Positions 50,795-63,255 of a stretch of 64,000 bases of DNA are shown one piece after another. Within the stretch, counting starts at the first letter, position 1; each line of letters starts with the position of its first letter. The DNA is from Atopsyche davidsoni. Lineage: Eukaryota > Arthropoda > Insecta > Trichoptera > Hydrobiosidae. The notes under the pieces are model-generated. The model worked only from the letters and a program-made list of their open reading frames with translations, was not told the origin of the DNA and did not search any database. The position numbers and the translations under genes are program-made. The stretch lies in assembly GCA_022113835.1 (NCBI GenBank), contig JAILWY010000012.1:10726001-10790000 (forward strand). The letters are read 5' to 3'.

Positions 50795-52800
50795 CTGAAA
50801 TATATAGAAAATTTCAAATTAACCAATTGCAATAATGAGTTTAACTTAAATAATTACAAATAAACTGAACTGATTAAAAAATTACATGATAAATCTAATA
50901 AAATAATTTTTTTTGAAGGTGCGTTATGGGTCACAAAATAAAGTTTAGTATTGAATTTTATGGTGATTTTAGTATTTGAAATTCAATCATGATTTTGAAG
51001 AAAATAACCGAGGACCAAAATTGCACATAATTAATTTATTGTGTATCTACAATAAATTAATAATGTGCTAATAAATCTTAAATAAAGCACTTAAATGTGC
51101 TTAAATTGGTTTTCTTGATTAAAATAAGAATTTAAAATACTAGGATATTTTTCTTCAGTCTAATATATTATTTTTGTAAAAACGAAACGAGGTACCGTTT
51201 ATTTATAGGGAAAAATATACACGGTTTATTGTCACCAACTAATATCCAAAGGAATTTTTTTTATAGTTTCTTTCCTTGGGTAAATCTTTGATAAAAAAAA
51301 AAATCAAATGGCAACTAAAGTTGAGAATCAAATTAAATACCTTACGATTTGCTATTAATATAATGTTAATGCAAATATGGGATCGTGTTGTCATTTCTAG
51401 GTAATGTGACCGGTTTCTACTTATATATATAAAATCAATAATAATTTGCATATTGATTATCGGGTACCTACACAGACCTAAAAATAAAATTGACCTCAAT
51501 AAATTTCATTGATGCAAACCATTTTAATTATGTATATTTCCTTGAGAAAAAATGCTATAAAGTCTTAATCTTAAAAGATGTGTCATTAGTCACGAATTGT
51601 CTGTTTTCAAGATCCAGTACTTCGATCTGTAGTTTCTGTTGCTGCAATTTCCTCAAACAATGCGCGTTGCATGCGGAGCCGTGTGAAATAATGACACCAT
51701 CTACCCAAATCTGGTCTCCCAACGCGGAATATATTAACCCAAATTATATGACTGCAATTTACATCACTTTCTCAATTCAGAGCATTCGCGACTAAAATGT
51801 CGTGTTATGCTCTACAAAACTGAATTTATTATTCTTATTGCGGCTTATATAGGCTGAAAATTATAGGCTGATAGATGGTTTCGGTGCGTCGTTCTGAATA
51901 AGGATGGCAGTGTGCAGTGAATGTCGACAAGACAACAACCAAAAGTTTGCGATTAATTGTCTAAACCTGTTTAGAATTTGATCTAAATACATACAAGACT
52001 AATTATTGAAGAAAGTGGGCAACCGCTTGAACAAGAAAAAATGGATCCAAATTCACGCGTTTTCTACGAAGATGCTATACATGAAATCGAAGTGAATTGA
52101 AAAGACAGATGATAACTATATATATATATATATAATTTAAATAATAATATAATCAGACATTCGATATTTTCATAATACCCCGTACCGATGGCTAAAACAT
52201 ACATTATTCTTGAAAATTTATAGACGCAATAATGGTTTTATTTGTGTTAAAATCAAAATGTAGATTTTAACTAAACACAACCTACACTCACTGCCATCTG
52301 AAGATTTAGTTACGGAATTATTATTTTTTCCTGGATTCAAATTATTTTAATGAAGACGGTGGAAGCTGACGCCTTTGAATATACTCAATTCACGGTTACA
52401 ACACAAATACATATATAGCTCCCGATATGATAGTGAAAAAAAAGCGATATTCGATGAAACGAGATGTCGCTATATTTGTACGATAATTTACACCTGTTGA
52501 GTTTCTATTGTGATACTCCGAAAGATTAAAACGGTGTATCATATCAGAAAATTGATCTAATAAAGCGTTTAGCGAATTAATAATGAAGGAAGAAGGCGGA
52601 ATACAAAGTGCGGGAGACGAGAGAAAGCGAACTTCCCATCGCCCGCCAGGCCGCGGCGGCAGCCACTGCCGGATACTACTTAGCGACGGAAACAAATATA
52701 TATATATTACTATTGACTAGTTGGAATATAAACCCTAGTAAAAATATAATTACTCGTGACCACGACATTAATTTCATTTCCTACCGCATCGGGCACAACA
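50795..52800. other. AT-rich region upstream of the found Rgl exons
   Basis: Probably Rgl intron. No REM-domain exon could be found. A minus-strand frame near 51570-51760 reads protein-like (including LRKLQQQKLQIEVLDLE) but is unassigned and has no confirmed splice sites. Confidence 0.4.
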
Positions 52801-52831
52801 CAACTGTCGCCGGCCGAGGTCTACGCAAGGG

Positions 52832-52965
52832 TGGTCACCTTCCACAAAGGTGGTCGCCTGCCACAAGGGTGGTCACCTGCCACAAGGGTGGTCACCTGCC
52901 ACAAGGGTGGTCACCTGCCACAAGGGTGGTCACCTGCCACAAGGGCGGTTTCCCACGACAAGGGC
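52832..52965. repeat. 19-bp minisatellite
   Basis: About seven units of GGTGGTCACCTGCCACAAG, near-identical in the middle and degraded at both ends. The unit is not a multiple of three, so the frames open through it are a by-product. Confidence 0.92.
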
Positions 52966-55900
52966 GGGACGAGCGGAACATGCAATGGCGTGATCTCGAA
53001 ACTGATATCCTGCTAAATAATCCACGTAATTTTTGCTTCCATAGTTTTGCTGCAACTTACTTAGCTTTACTGTATTATGACCATGAAATGTATACTGTAT
53101 TATAAAACTTACCTTATGAATGAAACATTATTAAACTTTATGGAAAAAAGCGAATAGCTTGGGGCATTTAGGATTTGATTGGGTCATCCACATCAAATGA
53201 TGCAAAATTTACCACGCTTGTAGATATGAGGGGTGTCGGCAATGACCTTAAACGTTCAACAGACAAATTAAAAGATCGTTTTATCTGCACTGTACCTAAC
53301 TTATTTGTTACTTCTCCGAAGTTTGCCTTATTGTATACAGAAACATCACAGATTTTATTATTCAAACAAATCAGAAATGATCTGCGAATCAATCGCGTAC
53401 CTGCGGAGACTTTTTATTATTTAAGGTGGGCTCTTTGAAGAGAAAGATTGACCTCTTTGAACTCAGTGAACTGAGACGCTGACGGTCGCGAGTCGCTATA
53501 TTGTCATTCGGGAGATGTGAAAATCACTCTTCAGTTACATCTGGCTCTCCAACCACAGCACTCAAAGCGGATTACAAGAAAACAAGTATTACAAAATATA
53601 TACATACGAGTATATGGCTGGGGTGGCCAAAGCGTTGACCGCGTAATTATTTCTAGTCGCCTGCCTATTGATATGTACGCAACTCCGATGCCGATGAGAA
53701 GAAATCATTATATTTTTTTAAATTAAAATAACTCGACATTGGATATAAATTTAAATTTATTTGAGGCTTTTTATTACTACTTTTCTTATGATGACACAAC
53801 ACGTACGATGTTGGTAGAGCGCCGCTTGTATTTAAAAAAAACAGGTCGCCTGTAGTGATCAAAATTTTCTCACCCCTGATATATGCCTTAGAAGTAAAAG
53901 TAGTTTTCGATTAACATATTTAAATATATAGTGGTTACAGTTTTAAATTCTAGCTTCGGTTGTAAAAAAGTTTGTGTGTAAAATATTGTCACTTTTTTAT
54001 TTTCTAATAAGAAATTAACCTGGCAGCATATAAGCAACAAGGAATGCACTTTTGAATTACAGGGAAGCAATAGTGAAAATACAGCCTCCTTTTTTATAAA
54101 TGTTGATACACTGACAGTTTTTCTGCCAATCGATTGTGAGATCCGCTGTGGCCAGAATCTAATCATCCCGGGAAATGGAGTGGAGCGGCACGGCAGACGA
54201 ATTGGCACTCTCGCCTCCCGTAAATAGCATCGCGGCGGCGTGCTCGCTCACCACCGGAGCTTGCGATCGCTGACTTCTATGTGCTTTATTTTTCCGGAAA
54301 TGGTGCCTGAAACGGGAAATGGAATAGCAAGCGCACTCTCAGATTTTATAGCAACAACAATATTGAAATTTCCATCATATTTTTTTTTTTTAACTAGGTT
54401 TGGACGAAATTAAATCACCGAGAATAAAATAAAGCCATTTTTTAAAAATGTTTCAATACAAGATCAAAGGTGGGTAAATACATAAGTCCATAAAATAATA
54501 TGGAGTTTTGGTCGTAATTGCTTATTTTCAGTCGTTCTGGCGAGCGTGGGTGTGGATTCGCTCGGGGCATATAAAAGTTTGTAACGTTGAAATTGAACTC
54601 GCAAATAAATACGCCAGAGCACCTACGCTTTTGGACTAAATCTATTTTGTTATCAAAGACCAAAAAAATACAACCGTTGTAATACGTGTTGTTACTGTTA
54701 GCAAATAATGAAAATACAGAACGATATAATTGAAGATGAGCTTATTGCGAACTCCGAGAGTAATAAAATGAAAAAAGAAACTAACTTATCGCTGGAAAAT
54801 AATGCAACTTTATGTGAAATTGTAGACAATTCTTCTTGAGAATCTTTAAACAAGCGAGCCATTGATCGCGTAGCTGCTGAAGTTAAATTCAGAAATTTTG
54901 TCAATTTTAAGTTATAACAGGATTTAACTATTTTTTAAATACAATGCAGAAATTGAGCGACTACTTCAACTCCTAAATAATATTAAATTACTGCTTATTT
55001 CTTTCGGTTTTTTTTTGCATCAAAATTAGCAAGTATGAATGCGGAAAGCGGAATAAGTTGCAAGTAAAAAACGAGACTTGAGAAACGCATCGGCGAACGT
55101 GAATCCCTTCCGCCACGCTCTGCACCGCGAGGGCCACCAGCGCATCCCGCATTCATGGGCACCAACCACCTGAGGGTGTATTATCTTTTACAGCCTTGAC
55201 AGACCCTGCCACTCAGACAATTCGCAGAGACCTCTCAAACGGCAGTCCTTCTAAAAACGAGCGCCTCAACCTTCAGAAATGAGCGATCAAACAAATCGCA
55301 GTACCTCACGTACTGCGGTGTTACCCGGAACAAGTTCGTCTACCTCCATTACTGTTAATCTACATCAGAGAAAAAACTTTGTGTTTCACAACAACCAATA
55401 AATCTAATCAACGAACACTACGAAGCTTACCGTTACATTTCTCGCGCCACAAGCACAATGTGAAAATATTTTGTTGGAATCTATAAGTCATCAAGTCATC
55501 ATGCTTATCGGGATTTTTAAAGGAAAAGATCTAACACCAACGAGCGCAGTACTCGAAGTCCTGCACCGTTATTACCCACTGTTGAACTTCAAATAATAGT
55601 TTCGTGTTTCAAAGAATATCATTTTGAAGCTTATTCGTGCTTGAGTTGTATACGTGGGTTCATTACATAGAATTTATATCAAATATTACACGTAAATTTT
55701 CCAGAACTACGGATTTTTTTTGTTCGTGAAACTATTTGTTAACAATACAAAAGTTTTGGTGTCTCGATAGTTGACCTGTCGGCCTTTGGAAAAGATCTAC
55801 ACCCTTACATATCTATCCCAAATGTATATAATTTGACTAGTATCTGCTTCAGTTTAACGAAAAAGAGTTATTGATTTTGCAAAAGATATTTTAAATAATA

Positions 55901-58045
55901 TAAAATAAAAAAAACAAAATCCATTGACTGCTTTTTTCAAATAAGTACTATTACTGAACTTACTTGATATAAATAGTTTGAAGAAACCAGCCACATTCAA
56001 TAAATTCTATAGAAGTGCTACGAGCATTTTCATTTATTTTTACATTTTAATTTAATAGTATTCCATATATCATTACAAAATAAATAAAAAATTGGCTTAA
56101 GAAATATCATCTAGTTGTCCAATTAACGATTTGAATAGCTGTAGCAACTATTAATCCGTAAAACTAATTTGAATATTTCCATGCCACGCTAATAAAATGA
56201 AATGGTACGTTTCGTTTGTGTATTCTAATTTAGCAAGTTTACAGTAGAAGATGATTACACAAAAAGGCCTACAGGTATGCAAATAGAAAAAACTCCAGCG
56301 GCTTCTGTTCGGTTACCTCCGTAATTGCACTGACGCAAATCGCGGTTTGATTCCCCTTATCGTTTGATCCTCGAGCAGGCATTAGGCAAAGTGAATACGA
56401 ATTACCTTCTACATTAATGGAAATCGATACATCAATTGAACTCTATATATAGGTAAGAGCGGCTGATATGCAGAATATCATGGTTTACTGAAACTAATTG
56501 ACTTCCCTTCAAACAAAATCAATACAGAAGTCTGGCAGCAACTAGTAAGCGCCACGTAACGGTAAGACTTCTGCAGATTTTAGTTATAAATAAATTAAAA
56601 ATATTTGTAATAATACGGTTGTTTTTAAGATATTTCGTTGTATGATTCCGTAGTGTTGCAGTGATGTCATTTTAGGTTCGTGAAATATAGAAATATTTTA
56701 ATGGTAACGTTTACCTTGAAGAATTGTCTTCATTTTAAAATTTCCTATTGTTCAATTCTGGTTTTGATATGCATGTATTATATTTAACACGAACGAGATA
56801 TATAATACAATGAATCAATAAGGAAGATTAATAAATTTAAATTGTTCCTGTAGGAAAAAATATTTTTTATTTCCTCAAAGATTATTTTATCTCATTAAGT
56901 AGATGACTGTAATTTATATAGTATTTTAAGCGATGAGATTATCAAAACATAGCTTATGAAAATATTTTAAATAGTTAGTTTGAGCATGTGACTTAAGCTC
57001 TTTAAAATTTTAAACTCACGGCCAAAATCATACGAGACTGGTAAAAAAAAAAAAGAAAATGCAAAAATATCCGACATTGTGTTGTAACTGTACGAGAAAT
57101 ATGCAGCTTTAATTTACACAATATAGAGAGAGATGCTTGGTAAATATTTGTAATGTAAAAAAAAAAATACACACATTACAGCGACGAGGATACACCTCTC
57201 TGCAGGTAAGTAATAACTACTTGTAAAACAATTCAGTCCCATTCAATACAGTAACAACTAACAAACTCCACCTCCAACAAAGAAACAAACGAACATTCCG
57301 CTAAGTGACTAACATCGACGCACGTAAACACCGCGGCTCTTCGGGCCTAATTATACTGGAGGAGCTGCGCTATGCCAGTGCCTCGTTTACACCTGAAAGC
57401 GTGACAAATGGACATCCAAGTTAAAAAAAAAACGAGTCAAAATATATGCATTAGTTCACGGTAGCACACCGTGGCTCCAACTGCGAGCCAAGTCAGTTTT
57501 TATACCCGAGAGAGATCATCAATAGACAAAAGGTACTTCCACTTTACGCTTCGAAACCGATGTTTTATTTTATGTACATTCAATTTCCGTTCGGACGACC
57601 GTGCGTGTAATTAATTAACTGAAAATAAGCTGTAATAGGAGAAATTTTACCGATGCAAACATACCGTCGTTGATCAAAAGTTTATCGCGTACACTAGAAT
57701 GCTAGATCTGCCAAAACGATATATATAATATATTTGCAAATGGTTAATAATACTTATGCGATTTGAGTTATTGTTAATTATGATTAACGAATGTACTTGT
57801 CCATCTCTATCTACATACACAGCAAAGTAATTAAAAACATGCATTAAGCCTTTCGTTCTTACAATGAAATAAAATACAATGGAAGCAATTCTATTTTAAT
57901 AATTTTAAGAAAAGCTGGCACTAGACAGAATAGCTGTGTCGATAGTCCTGTCGCGTGTGGACAAGCCACGAGGAGGGAGGAGCGGAGCCAAGCAGACAAT
58001 GGCCAGGTGTCGCGCTCGAGAGGATTTCCTTGTCAAGGCGGCCAG
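52966..58045. other. AT-rich region, no supported gene
   Basis: GC-richer patches near 53160-53440, 54140-54300, 55090-55330 and 57300-57420 contain short frames but none that I recognise. A hairpin with an 8-bp perfect stem lies at 55297-55317. It may all be Rgl intron. Confidence 0.35.
55297..55317. repeat. short perfect inverted repeat
   Basis: CGCAGTAC, loop CTCAC, GTACTGCG. Confidence 0.7.
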
Positions 58046-58047
58046 AT

Positions 58048-58130
58048 GCAGCGCGGCGGGGGGCACAAGGGGGAGCACAAGGGGGGGGCAGCAGGGGGCA
58101 GCAGGGGGCAGCAGGGGGGCAGCAGGGAGC
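58048..58130 (+). repeat. G-rich 10-bp minisatellite
   Basis: The core at 58081-58127 is (GGGGG CAGCA)n with five G-runs separated by CAGCA loops, preceded by G-rich GCACAAGG units. It fits the G3+N1-7 quadruplex rule on the plus strand. Frames on both strands across it are composition artefacts. Confidence 0.92.
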
Positions 58131-59081
58131 GCGTGGGAACGGTGCGGTCCTCAGCTGTGGCGCTTGCAAAGGAAAACCACTGGCCGCCGCGTCTGGGGGA
58201 TCGTCTCCTGCTCCGGTATTTCTCAAATTATTCTAATTTAAGTTGTAGAAGTAACATGGACGTTTCTTTTTTCAATAGAACGCTTAAAGTCTTGTCAGTC
58301 TGAGATAGTTTGATTCAAAGAAAGACAGTCAGATTTTAAACCTGATTTTTATCAATACAAAAGACTTCTACACAATGGTGTGAAAATCGTAACAAATATT
58401 TGTACATGTTGTATCGTTACAGCTGTTTTCTATAGATAAAATATTATTACAAAATAGCAATTGTCTGGAAGATAATATATTATGGTTTTAAGAGATATTA
58501 TTGAGATGTACTGGGTTAATGGTTTAAAAAAAAATCATTTAGATTTTTATATTACATTAAATTAACTCGTTTTTCAACTCTACGGGTATAATTTACACAG
58601 AACTATCCATTCCATGAAAATTAATTATTTTTAAAAATGATGTTTATTTTAATACGACCCATATGAACAAAGGCCAACAATTACAATAAAAACATCAGTA
58701 ATATAAAAAGCCAATCGTAATGCAAAGTACAATATATAAATCAGCTCTCAGTTATAACTTAAAAGTCTCAATTATTTTTATAAGTAGTAAAATATGTTTA
58801 CAACAGTTTTCAATTATGTTTTTTAATAAAAAACTTTCATATTTTTTATCAGAACCTAAATATCCTATTTCGCAATAATTCGATTGATGGATGGTAATAA
58901 GGTATTTTACCTTGTATTATATTGTAAAATGTTTGTTTAAATAAAATTCGCTATATATAATAATCACTAGCAGATTTAAAAAATAATTATATTAGTTGAT
59001 GTATTGAAGTGACGAAGGAAGGCGAAGGAGTCACCAGGGTGACTGATCATCCCGGGACAGGGAACAAGGACTGGTACTCAC
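58131..59081. other. AT-rich DNA with no gene seen
   Basis: No coding region is supported. If the minus-strand promoter at 59.1-59.2 kb is real, this is its first intron. Confidence 0.4.
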
Positions 59082-59190
59082 CGAAAGACGTGAGACTAAG
59101 AGTGATCAATGTCTCTTTGGAAGTATGAAATCGATGGCAGGTCGTGTCGTGGGAGACACCGGGCCAAAACTGGCGGGCGTATCTTTATAC
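59082..59190 (-). promoter_or_regulatory. TATA promoter and leader exon on the minus strand, gene unknown
   Basis: On the minus strand GTATAAAGAT (59190-59181) is followed by a GC-rich stretch with no ATG, ending CACGTCTTTCG before a strong GTGAGT donor at 59081. This is the same layout as the lectin leader. The downstream exon is not identified. Rgl is the only minus-strand gene found downstream, 8.3 kb away. Confidence 0.4.
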
Positions 59191-60719
59191 AGGGATAAGT
59201 TACTTAGTTTCAGCGAACTTGCATACAAAAGGAAATGAGCTTTTAAAATAATTATTTTTAAACAAATTTTCACTCACAGCAAGATCACTATCTTCATGTA
59301 TTAATCTGCTTGTAAGCATATAAGTATATTTTAGGTGTTAATACGAAATTGTTAAAATAGCGATAAAAAATTACCTTGAACAGTATAATTACATGTATTA
59401 ACACACATATAATAAATAAGTTTGAGAATGTTTTCGAAGGCTAACTATTGCTTCTACAGTGTACTCATAAACGTCGAGCAGTCACCCTCTTTTAAATTCA
59501 AATAATTAAACTATAAGCTTTCATAGTACAGCCAGAATAGAAAAAAAACTATTGAGAAAGTTAGTTTCCAATTAAATAAAATTTACAAGTGTTTGCAGCA
59601 GTTTATAATTATTAAACAATTACGCGATCGTGGGAGTAGCGTAGTGTGAGAGAAGCAAAAAAAATACATTCAATGATCGGAAAAGAAGAGGCTTAGTCGT
59701 ATAGTCGATTTATTAAATTATTAATATTATTTAATATAATAATCACAGCAAATCATGGACAATGATGGTGTATGAATTTTCAATTAATTGAAAAAATATA
59801 TTTATATTCTAGTAGTTGTATTTTTTACCGGTTATAAATTGATGCGATTTTTTCGGTAAACTTTTACCCAAAATAAACGTATATAAAATGACCCAAGTGT
59901 TAAAAATCAATTTTTAGTTTAATACTACATAGTTTTATTTGCTTCTATGGCTAGATCGTATAAAATCAATAAACTATTCACATCACTGATGCTAAATAAA
60001 TGATAGAGTAATTATTGCTTTGGCTGTACAAAGCGCCAGGTATCAAATAGTTTATAGAGGAACAGACGCCTTGGCTTATTTGAATAGATAATGTATAAAA
60101 TATTACTGTGGTGATATCATTCTCGTTCTTGCGGCCACGACTCAAATCAACATCAATTTCCTACTAGGTTTGCAATTACAATTAATTCTCTCACAACTCT
60201 AAGAAAAGCTGTTCATCTCAATGTACTATTAACATTATAATTTATGCATTTTTATGTAAGCAAGATAGTCCCCTTTTTTCTACAGGTTATTTTATGAAAT
60301 ATTTGCAATTAAGCTGTCAACATTTTAAGATAAATAATACTTTTCATTGCCATGAAAACATTATACATTAATTAATTGTAAATACGACTTCAATATAGCT
60401 ACTGATTTCTCAAATGTGATTTTTTTGTTCTCCAATTACAACATCGTTGAGTAAAGGCATACATATATTATTAGTCACCCCTATTAAGAACCTCAATTTC
60501 ATTGCATTGATTGCACTTTATTGCCTATCGAAATTTGTCTTTTTGCTTACAATTCCGTTTTAAAAAATACTTAATACAACACTTATTAGTAAATTATATA
60601 AGTAGAACATATAAATTGTAAATCCCTTGATTCTAAATTGAGCCTTTGCATCCGGTAATCAAGTATAAAAGACTGAACAATAAGGCACTCAAAAATAAAA
60701 TAGATGTTTAATGCAAGTA

Positions 60720-60936
60720 CACCAGTGGCGTGCAGTCCATACAAACTAAATAAGTATATTTAAAGCTTCTTCAACATATATATTTACGTGTTTTTATAAT
60801 ATATTTTTTTAAATCTAAATTTACGTCAGAATGATACATAATTTTATTTTATATTCTTTAAATAAATAATTTATGCAATTTGTTGTGGTTATTTATAGTC
60901 AATATCAAGTTTTGAAGTCACTGCACGCCACTGATG
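60720..60936. mobile_element. MITE-like element, about 0.2 kb
   Basis: Terminal inverted repeats at 60720-60736 and 60920-60936 match at 16 of 17 positions (core CAGTGGCGTGCAGT and its complement). The interior is AT-rich and non-coding. No target-site duplication is evident, so the superfamily cannot be assigned. Confidence 0.7.
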
Positions 60937-63228
60937 CTTAGACTTTACTTAAATCGTTCTGGAAACTATAAAATGTGTGACAATACATGTAATTATTTTT
61001 TTGGTATATTTTAAAATTTATTTCCAGGATTATAACACATTTTACTTGCGTATAATAAAAGAGTCTTTGATGTTCTGATATTTCATATCGTCAGGCTGTT
61101 CACATTAATGAGTGGCTACTTCCCACATCCGTAGATAATCACAGTGGCCATTTTGTATAGCCACGTACTTGTGATAGAACGGGGAAGCAATCAATCCACA
61201 GACTTGCTTGTGACACCGGCTTCAAAGCAACGTACAAGCATCGTTATAGCTCTCCTACCAATATAACAAGGCAGCTAATACCTTGCCACGGTACAGTGCA
61301 CTAGTCATATGAAGCGATACAACAGGGGAAATAAGCTCTTGGATAGCATTATAATGCATATATTAAAACACAGACGTAAAATTATATATTGTATAAAATA
61401 ATATTCCTGTAAATAATAATGGCAATAACGAAGTCGTGACTAGTCGCAGTTATCTGTAGTCGAGTGTTAACCTACATGGATTCCGCTCGCTTCCTTGACA
61501 CTCTTAAAGTATATTCTTCGAGAATAATAATTCAGATTATCGTATGCCTATGCTATCGCTTGAGGGGTTGGCAAACAAAATATGTCGTGCTGTTTTCGAA
61601 GTTAAACAGCGCCCGGTGCTTCGGACGCCCCTGCGATAGATAACGACGGCGAGCTGTCCAAAAACCTTGGCACTTGCCAAGACAAGCGTGAAGAATGAAG
61701 ACTCGGAGTGAGTGCTCGTTTACCTTAGTCATCACTGTTAGCATTGTCTACTATTAACACATACGTTTGTGATACGTCGACAAATTGCCGTATTGATTGA
61801 AAAGCAGGAGCTGAAGCAGTCATAATACAAACTGGGAAGTTCTGAGAAACTTCTAGCGCATTATGTGACTAACAAGAAAAACTGGAGCAACGAAACTATT
61901 GAAAGCGACATGTAAACTACTCGTAGACCAACTATAGCCTTTTTCGAGCATGCAAGAGCACGCACTTCTTGTTTTGGCTTTAAAAATAAATAGTAATAAA
62001 TTTTGTATTACTTGTTATACTGAACCGATTCAACAAATATTGAATAAAACAGCCGTAATTAAACAAAAGGAAGATGTCAGATTTGTAATTTTTTGTTTAA
62101 TTGATTAACTAATTGAATTTCTGCAAACAATTACTGAAATTTAACAAATAATTTTCTATGCGAATAATTACCACCATGCAAGTTTATGCAATAATCTAGC
62201 ATTGCTTACAATTTTTTCTAGATTTTTGTTTAGAATTACAATGTGAAAAAAAAAAGTACAAAAGTTGCATAAAAAATATTTTCGTCTCATTATTTGTAGA
62301 TTTCAAATTATTATACTAAAAATTATATTTGACATGGTTTTTTCTTTAATAATATTGCTAATAGGCAGGCGATACTGCGAAATAATACTAATGTCCAGAT
62401 ATTGCTGCTTGAGCCATAGGTTAAGAAAAACTGTCAAGCATTAACGTTATGGAAAACATTTAACATTTTCATTGCTTCTCATGCCGAAGTAAGATCATAT
62501 AAAGATTTTAAGAAGAAATTAAGCGAATTCATCAGAGACGGCTTAACATCCCAAGCCGTGGGCTAGCGGCTGCTAGAAGGGTTGACCAATCCGCTAACCA
62601 ATACTTTAAACGCATTGCTAGTATTTTTACTTCCTAGGTGTATTGCGAGTATATTGCTCCATTTTCGGTAGTTAGCTGGGAATATTCTGAATACTCGGTC
62701 GGTTGCAAACGAATTGTGTTCGAGACGCATTGTTCGCGCAACAATAAATCATTCCACCCACAAATGAATAATATTCACGTTTCTTCACGGAGCCCTGGGT
62801 AAAAATACAAGCAATCTAAAACGTATTTCTTTGAACGAACGTCACAAAACGTGCGCTGTCACGTTTTGTAGTGGTTTAATAATTCGATTAAAATATTTCT
62901 TGCCTACTTCCAGGAAAGAAATTTGAAGATAATTGTTTGTTATTTATAGAAGAAAATGGCAAGAAGGCGGAAGTGGCGAGAACTTATCGGGATAAAGACG
63001 AATCGATACAATTTTATTAATTTATTTTTTATTTAACATTGCCGAGTAATTCAATTTGACCATAATTGATGGTACTCACAAAATCAAATTACAATATTTG
63101 TTTTGTATAAAAGCGTCTTTTTATCAGTCATTAAAAAAAAATATGGTTAGTACAAATAAAAGATTTTTTTGAGTCTTCCACGTAAACCAATAAAAATATG
63201 ATTTGTGTTTTTATAAATAATAATCGTT

Positions 63229-63255
63229 GGATGGCTTTTCTGTCAAAAGCCATCC
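63229..63255. repeat. perfect hairpin (11-bp stem, 5-nt loop)
   Basis: GGATGGCTTTT, loop CTGTC, AAAAGCCATCC. Confidence 0.8.

Noticed and set aside
52608..53105. 165-codon plus-strand frame
   Set aside because: Runs through the 19-bp minisatellite, which keeps all frames open; no start context or homology.
53168..53438. Overlapping 74- and 87-codon frames on opposite strands
   Set aside because: Neither shows a known motif and strand choice is not possible; likely chance in a GC-richer patch.
57310..57423. Open frame reading ILEELRYASASFTPES
   Set aside because: No start codon or convincing splice sites; not part of any RalGDS domain that I could match.
57921..58303. Overlapping 93-101-codon frames on both strands
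   Set aside because: Created by the G-rich minisatellite and GC bias; Gly/Arg/Pro/Cys runs with no domain.
61595..61630. 5S rRNA-like GAAGTTAAACAGCG segment
   Set aside because: Resembles the 5S A box, but the following C box and the rest of the gene are absent.
62400..62566. 49-codon plus-strand frame ending LSEFIRDGLTSQAVG
   Set aside because: Protein-like but short, with no start codon, splice sites or recognised family.
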